Origin: Anaeromonas frigoriresistens
GTDB taxonomy: Bacteria; Bacillota; Clostridia; Tissierellales; SIT17
DNA length: 64,000 bases
Assembly: GCF_016820655.1 (NCBI RefSeq)
Contig: NZ_WSFT01000053.1
Coordinates: 434,001 to 498,000, forward strand
Reading direction: 5' to 3'
The notes beneath the pieces were generated by a model. That model was not told where the DNA came from. It did no database searches and saw nothing but the letters and a program-made list of their open reading frames with translations. Made by a program: the position numbers and the translations under genes. Positions within the stretch are counted from its first letter, which is position 1. Every line of letters starts with the position of its first letter. Positions 27,420 to 36,002 of the stretch are shown here, piece after piece.

Positions 27420-28238
27420 CTACTCTTTCAATTTAATTATTGCAGCCATTCTTCCAGTACTACCATTTTCTTTTCTATATGAATATAGAATTTCATTGTT
27501 ACAACTAGTGCAAATTTTACTTATTATAATATTTCTACCCTTAATTCCTTTTTCCTTCAAGACTTCCCTGTTAGCCTGCCACAAATCCAAATGGTAACTG
27601 TCTTCATCTGTTGATTTTATCACGTTATTAAGGTTTGTAAAATTTGTGTTAAATCTATTAACTACATCTTCATTTACTGTATAACAACAAGGTCCTATTG
27701 ATGGGCCGATCCCAACTAATATATCATCTAACTCACAACCAAAATTCTTTATTAATATATCTAACATCTTACCACCAATTTTATCAACTGTGCCTCTCCA
27801 ACCAGCATGAGCTAATCCTATAACTTTATTTTTAGGATCTAGAAAAAATAAAGGTACGCAATCAGCAAAAAAAGTTACTAGTGCAATTCCCTTTATATTT
27901 GTGACTAATCCATCTACCGAATTATAATCTCTATCTTTAATAAGACCCTTACCCATATCTTCTTGTTTAACTATCCTAATATTAGTTTCATGAATTTGAT
28001 TTGATAATACCATCTTATCAATTGAGGTATCCAAAACATGAGAAATTCTAGTAAAGTTCTCAATTATATTATCTGTTAAATCACCTATATTTAATCCAAA
28101 ATTTAGACTAGTAAATGGTCCTTCACTCATGCCACCATCTTTAGTTGTAAATAGATGATCTACTACACCTGTATCTTCAAATCTATCTATAGTAAAATAT
28201 TTAATTTTATTTTTCTTTTTAAAACTAAATCCTGACAT
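27420..28238 (-). CDS. pgeF: PgeF/YfiH (laccase-domain) peptidoglycan-editing factor / purine nucleoside phosphorylase family
   Basis: 272 aa with the Cu/Zn-site motifs of the family: FFADCVPLFFLDPKN, GLAHAGWRGTVDKIGG and GPSIGPCCYTV. Members of this family have been given several activities (multicopper oxidase, purine nucleoside phosphorylase, removal of wrongly incorporated L-Ser from muropeptides). The sequence does not choose between them. Its place downstream of the sigG region matches ylmD of Bacillus. Confidence 0.88.
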   Translation of the reverse strand: MSGFSFKKKNKIKYFTIDRFEDTGVVDHLFTTKDGGMSEGPFTSLNFGLNIGDLTDNIIENFTRISHVLDTSIDKMVLSNQIHETNIRIVKQEDMGKGLIKDRDYNSVDGLVTNIKGIALVTFFADCVPLFFLDPKNKVIGLAHAGWRGTVDKIGGKMLDILIKNFGCELDDILVGIGPSIGPCCYTVNEDVVNRFNTNFTNLNNVIKSTDEDSYHLDLWQANREVLKEKGIKGRNIIISKICTSCNNEILYSYRKENGSTGRMAAIIKLKE

Positions 28239-28260
28239 AATTTACCTCCACCATTAAAAT

Positions 28261-28284
28261 AATAGGCTCAAAAATGAGCCTATT
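28261..28284 (-). terminator. Terminator of nrdR
   Basis: AATAGGCTCA (28261-28270) pairs with TGAGCCTATT (28275-28284) around a 4-base loop. It overlaps the nrdR stop codon; the following tail is ATTTTAATGG. Confidence 0.75.
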
Positions 28285-28735
28285 TTTCATCTAACAATTT
28301 CTTTAATTCATCCATAAATGTATTGATATCTTTAAATTGTCTATATACTGATGCAAACCTAACATATGATACCTCATCAATATTCTTTAAACTCTCCATG
28401 ACCATTTGACCTATCGAATCAGCAGATATTTCTTTTTCCAAAGAATTATTTATATTTTTCTCTATATCATCAACTATTTTTTCCATATCTTTCATAGAAA
28501 CAGGTCTTTTCTCACAAGCTCTTATAATACCATTTAATAGTTTATTTCTATTATAAGGCTGTCTAGTTCCATCTTTTTTTACTACCACTATAGGTATCTC
28601 TTCAATTTTTTCATAAGTAGTAAACCTTCTATTGCACTTAATACATTCTCTTCTTCTTCTTATTGACTGATTCTCATCTGTAGGTCTAGAATCTACAACT
28701 TTTGTTTCATAATAATCGCAATAGGGACATCTCAT
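28280..28735 (-). CDS. nrdR: Ribonucleotide reductase repressor NrdR
   Basis: 151 aa, normal length. An N-terminal zinc ribbon [17 protein letters not shown]...[12 protein letters not shown] has four cysteines in two CxxC pairs. The ATP-cone domain starts at about residue 49 ([20 protein letters not shown]). It binds ATP/dATP and represses ribonucleotide reductase operons. No NrdR box could be confirmed by eye in the window. Confidence 0.96.
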   Translation of the reverse strand: MRCPYCDYYETKVVDSRPTDENQSIRRRRECIKCNRRFTTYEKIEEIPIVVVKKDGTRQPYNRNKLLNGIIRACEKRPVSMKDMEKIVDDIEKNINNSLEKEISADSIGQMVMESLKNIDEVSYVRFASVYRQFKDINTFMDELKKLLDEK

Positions 28736-28831
28736 ATAATCCTCTCCAAACTGTATATTATTTATCTAAATTATTTAATATACATTAATTATAGTTTAAA
28801 TTAATATGATTGTCTAATTATTTTCAGTTTA

Positions 28832-29107
28832 TTACCTTCTTTGATCATTATCTATAAAATCTTTATACTCTTCAGAATTAATATTAACTAATATTACTTC
28901 TCTACCTATTCTAACAATATCTTTCCATTCAATAATTATATTGTTTGATTTACTAAAGAAACTCATTATTCCTCCGGGTTTAGGCATTATGATAGCTTTT
29001 ATCTTTGCTTCTGCTAAATCTATTTCAATATCACTAATTAGACCTAATTTAGACCCATCTACTACATTTACAATCTCTTTTTCTCTCAATTCAGATGCTT
29101 TAATCAT
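28832..29107 (-). CDS. PRC-barrel protein YlmC/YmxH
   Basis: 91 aa. A single PRC-barrel domain, with IKASELREKEIVNVVDGSKLG and SDIEIDLAEAKIKAIIMPKPG, matches the small sporulation-associated YlmC/YmxH proteins located downstream of sigG in Bacillus and Clostridia. Function is unknown. It is separated from sigG by the sigG terminator. Confidence 0.85.
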   Translation of the reverse strand: MIKASELREKEIVNVVDGSKLGLISDIEIDLAEAKIKAIIMPKPGGIMSFFSKSNNIIIEWKDIVRIGREVILVNINSEEYKDFIDNDQRR

Positions 29108-29185
29108 ATTTTCACCTTCTTATCTTTTTATATATATTTATATTAACTTGTCTTAAAATATTCCTAAATAAAATATAAAAGAATA

Positions 29186-29223
29186 AAAAGCTGGTGTAGA
29201 ATATATATTCTACACCAGCTTTT
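29186..29223 (-). terminator. 38-bp perfect palindrome terminating sigG, containing the stop codon
   Basis: 29186-29204 pairs completely with 29205-29223; the core is AGCTGGTGTAGAAT. The last codons and TAG of sigG (29210-29212) are inside one arm. Confidence 0.85.
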
Positions 29224-29983
29224 GCATATGTTTTAAAGCAGTTTTTTCTAATCTTGATACTTGTGCTTGAGATATTCCTATTTCTTCCGCCACTTCCATT
29301 TGAGTCTTTCCTTCATAAAACCTTAAGTTTAATATTAGTTTTTCTCTATCATTTAATCTCCTTAAACCTTCTCTTAAAGCTATTCCTTCTAACCAAGTTT
29401 CATCTTCACTCTTTTCATCACTTACTTGATCCATTACATATATAGCATCTCCACTATCATGATATATAGGCTCAAATAAAGATATAGGATCTTGAATTGC
29501 ATCTAAAGCAAATACCACATCTTCTTTAGGTAAATCTAATTCCTTAGCTATTTCAGAAATTGTTGGTTCTTTTGAATTTTTATTTATTAACTGATCTCTC
29601 ACTTGTAATGCTTTATATGCAATATCCCTTAAAGATCTGCTAACTCTAATTGAATTATTATCTCGTAAATACCTTCTTATTTCTCCAATAATCATAGGTA
29701 CTGCATATGTGGAAAACTTAACATTTTGACTCAAATCAAAATTATCTATAGCTTTAATTAGTCCTATACATCCAACTTGGAACAAATCATCAACATGCTC
29801 GCCTCTTTTATTAAATCGCTGTATCACACTTAACACTAATCTTAAATTCCCTTGAATGAACTCATCTCTAGCTGACATATCACCTTTATGAATTCTGTCA
29901 AATAATTTTCTCATTTCTTTATTAGTTAATACAGGTAATTCTGCTGTGTTTACCCCACAAATTTCGACTTTATTAATGTACAC
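29210..29983 (-). CDS. sigG: Late forespore sporulation sigma factor SigG
   Basis: 257 aa sigma-70 family protein. The N-terminal NKVEICGVNT is the hallmark of SigG and separates it from SigF. Region 2 (DLFQVGCIGLIKAIDNFD, KFSTYAVPMIIGEIRRYLRD), region 3, and region 4 HTH (EGKTQMEVAEEIGISQAQVS) are intact. The start is GTG at 29983, giving MYINKVEICG as in homologues. It directs late forespore transcription. It lies downstream of sigE but is separated by a terminator and a sigma-F-like promoter. Confidence 0.95.
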   Translation of the reverse strand: MYINKVEICGVNTAELPVLTNKEMRKLFDRIHKGDMSARDEFIQGNLRLVLSVIQRFNKRGEHVDDLFQVGCIGLIKAIDNFDLSQNVKFSTYAVPMIIGEIRRYLRDNNSIRVSRSLRDIAYKALQVRDQLINKNSKEPTISEIAKELDLPKEDVVFALDAIQDPISLFEPIYHDSGDAIYVMDQVSDEKSEDETWLEGIALREGLRRLNDREKLILNLRFYEGKTQMEVAEEIGISQAQVSRLEKTALKHMQKLV

Positions 29984-30025
29984 TTATGTTCATTCCCTTC
30001 TTGATGATCTACCCCTTTCATTATC

Positions 30026-30054
30026 AATTATTACCTTATCAATGTATTTTATAC
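30026..30054 (-). promoter_or_regulatory. Candidate sigma-F/sigma-G promoter of sigG
   Basis: GTATA (30050-30054), 14 bp, GGTAATAATT (30026-30035). The -10 matches GGNRANANTT fully and the -35 matches GYWTA. The spacer is one base short of the usual 15. Known spoIIIG genes are read by sigma-F and sigma-G, so the position is right. Confidence 0.45.
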
Positions 30055-30164
30055 TTAGGTTAATGTAATTACATGAACTTTTATTAAATATATTTAAATG
30101 GCATAATTTAAGTTAAAAATGTAAATAATATAATACTAATCTTATTGTTTATAAATAAAAGAAA

Positions 30165-30188
30165 AACATACAGATATATCTGTATGTT
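30165..30188 (-). terminator. Terminator of sigE
   Basis: Perfect 24-bp palindrome AACATACAGATA/TATCTGTATGTT followed on minus by TTTTCTTTTATTT. It overlaps the sigE stop. Confidence 0.8.
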
Positions 30189-30921
30189 AAACCATTTTAC
30201 TAATTTCTTTTTTGAGCCTTCTTACTATTCTTTTTTCTAAACGGGAAATATATGATTGTGATATTCCTAAAATATCAGCTACTTCTTTCTGAGTTTTTTC
30301 TTGTCCTATTGCTTTAAGTCCAAATCTGAGTTCCATAATTTTACGTTCTCTCTTAGTTAATTTCTCCATAGCTTCAAATAATAATTCTTTATCTATTTCT
30401 TCTTCTAATAATTTAAATATTATATCGCTATCTGTGCCTAAAATATCGGACAATAATAATTCATTTCCATCCCAATCAATATTTAATGGTTCATCAAAAG
30501 ATATTTCAGATTTTGTTTTATTATTCCTTCTTAAGTACATAAGTATTTCATTTTCTATACATTTAGATGCATAAGTTGCTAGTTTAATTTTTTTGTCAGG
30601 TTTAAATGTATTAACAGCTTTTATAAGTCCAATAGTGCCAATAGAAATTAAATCTTCAATACCAACTCCAGTATTTTCAAACTTTCTTGCTATATAAACC
30701 ACCAATCTTAAGTTTCTTTCTATTAATATTGTTTTTATAGAATCATCATCCTCTAATTTAGAAACAAGATATCTTTCTTCTTCTGGCTCTAGAGGTGGTG
30801 GTAATACTTCACTTCCACCTATGTAAAAAATCTCCTCAGAATCAAATAATCCAATTTTTTTCAAAAATCTGATGTATTTAATTTTTATTTTAATCTTTAA
30901 TATTCTCCAAAACTTTTTCAA
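30187..30921 (-). CDS. sigE: Early mother-cell sigma factor, pro-SigE
   Basis: 244 aa. The basic, hydrophobic pro-sequence [17 protein letters not shown] is followed by [19 protein letters not shown], where SpoIIGA cleaves in homologues. Regions 2 and 4 are complete ([35 protein letters not shown]). A TTG start at 30921 is preferred: GGGGG lies 8 bases before it and the protein then starts MKK like Bacillus SigE. A GTG at 30936 lacks a ribosome site. It lies directly after its processing protease gene. Confidence 0.93.
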   Translation of the reverse strand: MKKFWRILKIKIKIKYIRFLKKIGLFDSEEIFYIGGSEVLPPPLEPEEERYLVSKLEDDDSIKTILIERNLRLVVYIARKFENTGVGIEDLISIGTIGLIKAVNTFKPDKKIKLATYASKCIENEILMYLRRNNKTKSEISFDEPLNIDWDGNELLLSDILGTDSDIIFKLLEEEIDKELLFEAMEKLTKRERKIMELRFGLKAIGQEKTQKEVADILGISQSYISRLEKRIVRRLKKEISKMV

Positions 30922-30936
30922 TCCAAACGCCCCCAC

Positions 30937-31836
30937 TTAGTTTATTATTTCAGGATGTAATAAAGCCACATAATCATTATCCTTAGTTAGATGATTATTA
31001 TATATCCCTATGACAATATTTGATATTTTTCTATCCTCATCACTCTCTAATATAACTTCATCAGGTTTAAATCCTAACAACATACCATTATCCATACCAA
31101 TAGACTTAAATGGTATTAACCTAAATTTAAGTATCTCATCCTCTTTATACATTACTTCTGAAATTAAGTTTAAATCATTCTCACTATATCGTGTGAAAAT
31201 TTCTTGTATTGATATGGGTAATATTTCTTTAATTGCACTGAATTCTACAACTATTACTGGAATATTAGTTATAGGATCCATTAATGAATTACCTGTATCT
31301 ACAAGACCTTTCAATTTTGTTTTTTTATTCTGTAGCTTTACAGTTAAGTTTATATACATATTCTGTTTACTCAACTTACTATAAATATATTGAAAAGCTA
31401 TCTTAAAAAATAGTAATGAGATAATTATTCCAACAACTAAAAAACCAGGATTAAATCCAGCAATATCTCTTATATAAAAAATTCCTTTTCCAAAATATAT
31501 TCTTGAATTAGTTAGATAGAATAAGGCAAAGGATCCTCCAGCAAATACAAAAGATACAGTATAGAAAGTTGTGAATAATTTAATGAATTTCTTCAATTTA
31601 ATTGGATTATAAGCTACTATAATTAATAAAATTGATATACATATTTTAGCAATAAAATTAGACATAAAATATAAACTCGGAACAAATACCAAAAGTGTAT
31701 ATATAGCTCCTATTAATGCTGATATTATCAATCTTATATTTGATGTATCAGTTCGTGTAAATCTTTTAGTAACATATAATATTATGAAATTTATTATAAA
31801 GTTTTCTAATAATAAATACTCAGCATAGATATACAA
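30937..31836 (-). CDS. spoIIGA: Sporulation sigma-E processing peptidase SpoIIGA
   Basis: 299 aa. The N-terminal half has about five membrane helices (EYLLLENFIINFIILYV onwards). The C-terminal half is an aspartic protease-like domain with GLVDTGNSLMDP, the DTG catalytic motif, near residue 195. It cleaves pro-SigE at the sporulation septum. The start is TTG at 31836 with AAGGGGG seven bases upstream; no better start exists. Its stop lies just before the sigE reading frame. Confidence 0.93.
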   Translation of the reverse strand: MYIYAEYLLLENFIINFIILYVTKRFTRTDTSNIRLIISALIGAIYTLLVFVPSLYFMSNFIAKICISILLIIVAYNPIKLKKFIKLFTTFYTVSFVFAGGSFALFYLTNSRIYFGKGIFYIRDIAGFNPGFLVVGIIISLLFFKIAFQYIYSKLSKQNMYINLTVKLQNKKTKLKGLVDTGNSLMDPITNIPVIVVEFSAIKEILPISIQEIFTRYSENDLNLISEVMYKEDEILKFRLIPFKSIGMDNGMLLGFKPDEVILESDEDRKISNIVIGIYNNHLTKDNDYVALLHPEIIN

Positions 31837-31975
31837 CCGAAAGCCCCCTTGAAATTATTTTTTATCTATGCATATTAAACATGCCTATATAAACTTCTAT
31901 TCAATCAATATTATTCTTATGATTATTATATTAAATATTTACTCAGAAATATGTCAGAAGTTGAAGTCGAAAAAA

Positions 31976-32003
31976 GACCCATTTCATAGAAAATGAAATG
32001 GGC
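31976..32003 (-). terminator. Terminator of ftsZ
   Basis: GACCCATTTCAT pairs with ATGAAATGGGCC around a short loop, followed on minus by six T. It separates ftsZ from spoIIGA. Confidence 0.88.
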
Positions 32004-32014
32004 CCCAATTTTTC

Positions 32015-33118
32015 TTATTTATTTGTCCTTCTTCTTAAAAAAGTTGGTATATCTAATTCATCATTAGAGTTATCTTCGGTATTATTATTCTTCAAATCTT
32101 CTTTAAATTCCTCTTTTTTAGGAATCTGTTTATTAATAGGATTTAAAGAACTATTTTCTTTAGGATTATTATTAAAACCAGTTGCAATGACAGTAATTTG
32201 AATATCATCCTTTAGACTCTCATCTACAACTGCTCCAAATATTATATTAGCATCTGGATCAACTGATTGTTTTATCAAATCCGCTGCTTCATTTACCTCA
32301 AATAAACCTAAATTTGATCCGCCAGTAATATTTAATAATACTCCTTTAGCTCCTTCTATAGAAGTTTCTAATAGCGGACTATGTATTGCCTGTTTAGCAG
32401 CTTCAGTAGCTCTATTTTCTCCATTAGCTCTACCAATTCCCATATGAGCTAATCCTTGGTCTAACATTATAGTAGTTACATCAGCAAAGTCAAGATTAAC
32501 CAACCCAGGTACTGCAATTAAATCAGATATACCTTGTATACCTTGTCTTAAAACATCATCTGCTATTTTAAATGCAGCCATAATTGATGTTTTCTTCTCA
32601 ACCATTTGTAATAATCTATCATTTGGTATAGTTACTAAAGTATCCACTCTACCTTTTAAATCTTCAATACCCTTATTAGCATGAGTCATCCTTCTTCCGC
32701 CTTCAAACATAAAAGGTTTAGTTACAACTCCCACTGTCAATATACCCATTTCTTTTGCTACTTCTGCAACTACAGGAGCAGCACCAGTCCCTGTTCCACC
32801 ACCCATTCCAGCAGTGATAAATACCATATCAGCTCCTTCTAGAGCTTCTTGTATTTCATTTCTACTTTCTTCAGCAGCCTTTTTACCTATTTCAGGATTA
32901 GCTCCAGCACCTAAACCTCTAGTTAATTTGTCACCAATTTGAATTTTGGTATCAGCCTTTGATGAATGAAGGGCTTGTCTATCAGTATTAACAGCAATAA
33001 AGTTTACTCCTTTAACGCCTTCTTCTATCATTCTATTAACTGCATTATTTCCTCCACCACCTACTCCGACTACTTTTATCTGAGCGAATTGTTCCATATC
33101 TACATCAAATTCAAACAC
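32015..33118 (-). CDS. ftsZ: Cell division GTPase FtsZ
   Basis: 367 aa. [15 protein letters not shown], the tubulin signature [10 protein letters not shown] near residue 108 and the T7 region NLDFADV are all present. The C-terminal peptide [11 protein letters not shown] is the site that binds membrane anchors such as FtsA or SepF. No ftsA lies nearby, although ftsA usually sits before ftsZ. It probably has its own promoter: an extended -10 (TGGTATGAT) lies at 33279-33287. Confidence 0.97.
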   Translation of the reverse strand: MFEFDVDMEQFAQIKVVGVGGGGNNAVNRMIEEGVKGVNFIAVNTDRQALHSSKADTKIQIGDKLTRGLGAGANPEIGKKAAEESRNEIQEALEGADMVFITAGMGGGTGTGAAPVVAEVAKEMGILTVGVVTKPFMFEGGRRMTHANKGIEDLKGRVDTLVTIPNDRLLQMVEKKTSIMAAFKIADDVLRQGIQGISDLIAVPGLVNLDFADVTTIMLDQGLAHMGIGRANGENRATEAAKQAIHSPLLETSIEGAKGVLLNITGGSNLGLFEVNEAADLIKQSVDPDANIIFGAVVDESLKDDIQITVIATGFNNNPKENSSLNPINKQIPKKEEFKEDLKNNNTEDNSNDELDIPTFLRRRTNK

Positions 33119-33278
33119 GATTTAACCCCCTTATTACTGATAAATTGTCATTTTTATTACATTGTTAGAATTTTCACTGTGTATAAAAAAATACCTTTTA
33201 ACATACATATATTCTACATATATTTCTATTTTCCTGCTAGATTATCAATATAGTTTAAAAAACCTATATTTAATTTTT

Positions 33279-33287
33279 ATCATACCA
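33279..33287 (-). promoter_or_regulatory. Possible extended -10 promoter of ftsZ
   Basis: TGGTATGAT fits TGnTATnnT. The -35 region 17 bp upstream (CATTTA) is weak. The 215-bp gap between the sbp hairpin and ftsZ is otherwise AT-rich without clear signals. Confidence 0.3.
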
Positions 33288-33335
33288 TACATTTATCCAT
33301 TTAAATGACTTTAAAACTAGAAGATTTTAGCAATT

Positions 33336-33371
33336 AGTAAAACACTGATAATATTATATCAGTGTTTTACT
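33336..33371 (-). terminator. Hairpin after sbp
   Basis: AGTAAAACACTGATA pairs with TATCAGTGTTTTACT (15 bp) around 6 bases. There is no clear T tract afterwards, so termination may be partial. It overlaps the sbp stop codon. Confidence 0.55.
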
Positions 33372-33723
33372 AGTCATTCAAATGGTTTTTGTTGAAAAAA
33401 TATCTTCTTATAATAGCAAAATTATTAAATAACCTCATACCAAAAGCAAATATAGCAGCATAATATAAAGGTACTCCTAATTTATCACCTATATATGCTA
33501 GTAAAGCTGCTAAAATAGCATTTCCAATAAATCCAGAAATAAATATCCCTGCATTAAATTTATTTGCTAATGATGCTCTAACTCCTCCAAAAACAGAATC
33601 CATACAAGCTAAAATTGCTACTGACATATAAGTAGAATAACTTAATGAAAATGTTACTGGAACATATAAACCAACAATGACTCCTACAATAATACCGATT
33701 AAAGCAATTATCATACTATTCAC
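33370..33723 (-). CDS. sbp: Small basic protein Sbp (DUF1290)
   Basis: 117 aa membrane protein with about three helices: IALIGIIVGVIVGLYVPVTF, AILACMDSVFGGVRASL and ILAALLAYIGDKLGVPLY. This is the DUF1290/Sbp family typically located between the DUF881 genes and ftsA/ftsZ. Function unknown. It overlaps the preceding DUF881 gene by 8 bp. Confidence 0.88.
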   Translation of the reverse strand: MNSMIIALIGIIVGVIVGLYVPVTFSLSYSTYMSVAILACMDSVFGGVRASLANKFNAGIFISGFIGNAILAALLAYIGDKLGVPLYYAAIFAFGMRLFNNFAIIRRYFFNKNHLND

Positions 33724-34432
33724 CTTCTTCTACAGGTTGCATATATTTTATATCTAAACTATTATTATATCTTGGAATAACAATATAATTTCTTTCTTCA
33801 CTTTCTACCCTTAAACCTCTACCATCTTTTAAATATCTACCATAGGTCCCTGGAGCATTAATTGCTGCAGATAGTTTTCTAGGGTTTCCAATAGCATATA
33901 TAGTAAACGGAGCCGGTAGATTTTTATTATTAACTCTCAATACTGGACCGTTACATTGAACAGCAGAAGTGTGTATTAACCGCTCACCTCGGACACTCAT
34001 GGCCTCAGCTCCAGCTACCTTTAAATCATTTATTATATTTTGTATATCTCCCTCATGTACAATACTACTATCATCCCATTCTTCATTAAATTTCTTATCA
34101 CTATCATTAATTGTTAATATCAAACCTGGACCTTCTAAATCATTAAATCCACCAAAGTTTTTTATTTTTTCAATATCTTTTTCTAAGATTTCTACAACAT
34201 CTTTAGTATCTGCATCTTTTAGCTGATCTAACTTCTTGTCTTGTTCATTAATTAATATTTGAATATTTTCAATTTCACTTTTGGTTTTATTAACTTCTGC
34301 TTGAGTTTCCTTTATAGTTGATAAAGGAACATATGAATTTTCTCCAATATTATTTCTAATCTGATAGGGTATTATTATCCCTAAGGCAATACACATAATA
34401 AAAATGATTCCATTGATAACATATTTATTCAT
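33716..34432 (-). CDS. DUF881 division-cluster protein (YlxX/YlxW type), copy 2
   Basis: 238 aa. One N-terminal membrane helix (about 5-23), a coiled coil of about 45 residues (EVNKTKSEIENIQILINEQD), then the DUF881 domain with GPGLILTINDSD, AGAEAMSVRGERLI, INAPGTYGRYLK and IPRYN. It is probably extracytoplasmic. Role in division-cluster Firmicutes is unknown. It lies 19 bases after a second, related gene. Confidence 0.87.
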   Translation of the reverse strand: MNKYVINGIIFIMCIALGIIIPYQIRNNIGENSYVPLSTIKETQAEVNKTKSEIENIQILINEQDKKLDQLKDADTKDVVEILEKDIEKIKNFGGFNDLEGPGLILTINDSDKKFNEEWDDSSIVHEGDIQNIINDLKVAGAEAMSVRGERLIHTSAVQCNGPVLRVNNKNLPAPFTIYAIGNPRKLSAAINAPGTYGRYLKDGRGLRVESEERNYIVIPRYNNSLDIKYMQPVEEGE

Positions 34433-34451
34433 CCTAAGACCTCCTTAAGGC

Positions 34452-35177
34452 CTATTCTTCTGAAGATACTGGTCGAGCATATTTAAATTCTTTTATTTCT
34501 GTATATCTTGGAATAGTAATATTATCCTTTTTAGTCATTTCTATTTTAAAACCATACCATTCCATTAAATCAATTGGAGATGAAGACATTCCTAATGTTG
34601 ACTCAAAGTTTTCTACAGGTCCTATAGCTTTTATTACTATAGGTACTCCAATTGCTTTATTATTAAAATTAATGTTATCCCCTGCAATTGTCATCTCAGA
34701 AAATGATGTATACCTTAAATCATTAATAGAAATTGCCTCTGCACCTGAAACATTTAAGTAACTGATAATATCTAATAAATATGAGTAATAATCTACTATA
34801 GTTGTATACTCTGTCTGTTCACCATTATACTCTGGATTATTTATTTTTATTTCTATTCCAGGTCCTTCAACTTTCTTATATCCAGCAAACATCTTGTATT
34901 TAAGTAATGACTCTGAAAGCTCCTTTACATAGTCACTTTCTTGAGATGCCTCATTTTCATATTTCTTTACCTTATTTTCTAAATTGGTTAACTCATTCAT
35001 CAAAGTTTCCTTTTCACTTTCAAGTTTTGTCAATTCTTCGACTAACTCTCTATTTTTTTGAGTCGGAATAAATCCTTGCCCTACAATACTATTAACAGTT
35101 TTATATTGTATAGCTATTATTACTCCTAATAATATACATACTGCTATTATTAATCCCTTAGATATCCAACTTTTCAT
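34452..35177 (-). CDS. DUF881 division-cluster protein (YlxX/YlxW type), copy 1
   Basis: 241 aa, paralogous in layout to the next gene: N-terminal helix (about 8-23), a coiled coil (RELVEELTKLESEKETLMNE), then a DUF881 domain with GPGIEIKINNPE, SGAEAISINDLR and IPRYTEIKEFKYARP. The two copies share the motif order but are only moderately similar, so the duplication is old. Confidence 0.87.
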   Translation of the reverse strand: MKSWISKGLIIAVCILLGVIIAIQYKTVNSIVGQGFIPTQKNRELVEELTKLESEKETLMNELTNLENKVKKYENEASQESDYVKELSESLLKYKMFAGYKKVEGPGIEIKINNPEYNGEQTEYTTIVDYYSYLLDIISYLNVSGAEAISINDLRYTSFSEMTIAGDNINFNNKAIGVPIVIKAIGPVENFESTLGMSSSPIDLMEWYGFKIEMTKKDNITIPRYTEIKEFKYARPVSSEE

Positions 35178-35193
35178 TAATTACCTCCTAGTC

Positions 35194-35946
35194 CTATTTT
35201 ACAATAATAGGATTCTTCCCCTTATTTAAATGAATTTCTTTAGCTAAAATTTCTTTTTTCTGTAAATCATTAACTATTTCATCTATAAGTCTTAATTTAT
35301 ATTCTATATCATTTAACCTACCAAATGCAATATTTGTTCCACTATTTAGTACTAATGTAATATCATCTTCTTTCTGTACTATGCTCTGAATTACAAAGGA
35401 ATATTTGTTTTTATTACATAAATTTAACATTTGTAGAATCTTTTTTATAGGTGCAAATTTTTCAAAATTAATTTTTTCAGAAGTTTTAACAATTATTTTC
35501 TCATCACTTTTTAGTATTGGTAACTGTTTTTCTTTCAATTCTGATAAGATATTGAGCACATAACCTTCATTGTCAATATATATATAAGTTCCATTATTAT
35601 TATATACTAATGTTTCTTTTCTTTCTTTTAATTCTACATTGACTCGATCAGGAAATCTCCTGTTAATTTCAACATCTTTAATATAAGGATGTCTTAATAA
35701 ATTATTTTCTGCTGTATCTATATCAATTTTAAAAACATTTTCTCCTATATTTAAACCAGAAGCCAATAATACCTTTTCATCATTTAATACATTATTGCCT
35801 TCAATATCTATATTTTTAATATGAAAAAAAGTTGTCTGGGTTAATACAATAATAAATAATATAGCTAATAAAAGTAGTGACAATATTAATAACGTTAACC
35901 TTTTTTTCTTTTTAACTTTTCTATCAACTCTAGATTCTCTTCCCAT
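35194..35946 (-). CDS. divIB: Cell division protein DivIB/FtsQ
   Basis: 250 aa. Short basic cytoplasmic tail (MGRESRVDRKVKKKKR), one membrane helix at about 17-38, then a POTRA domain (FFHIKNIDIEGNNVLNDEKV, NIGENVFKIDI, PYIKDVEINRRFPDRVNVEL) and the FtsQ/DivIB beta domain. It belongs to the FtsQ-FtsL-PBP division complex. It lies between murA and the DUF881 genes. Confidence 0.9.
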   Translation of the reverse strand: MGRESRVDRKVKKKKRLTLLILSLLLLAILFIIVLTQTTFFHIKNIDIEGNNVLNDEKVLLASGLNIGENVFKIDIDTAENNLLRHPYIKDVEINRRFPDRVNVELKERKETLVYNNNGTYIYIDNEGYVLNILSELKEKQLPILKSDEKIIVKTSEKINFEKFAPIKKILQMLNLCNKNKYSFVIQSIVQKEDDITLVLNSGTNIAFGRLNDIEYKLRLIDEIVNDLQKKEILAKEIHLNKGKNPIIVK

Positions 35947-35977
35947 GTTAAATCCCCCTATGGCTTGTACATAATCT

Positions 35978-36002
35978 AATAAGCAGCTAAAAGCTGCTTA
36001 TT
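35978..36002 (-). terminator. Hairpin between murA and divIB
   Basis: AATAAGCAGCT pairs with AGCTGCTTATT (11 bp) around 3 bases, overlapping the murA stop. There is no T run after it, so it may be an RNA-stability or partial termination element. Confidence 0.5.

Noticed and set aside
31966-31972. Spo0A-box-like AGTCGAA upstream of spoIIGA
   Set aside because: It differs from TGTCGAA at one position, lies in the ftsZ terminator region, and no convincing promoter with the long spacer of spoIIG could be placed next to it.
33200-33260. TTGATA as -35 of an ftsZ promoter
   Set aside because: No -10 hexamer lies at 16-18 bp; the nearest candidate is 20 bp away.
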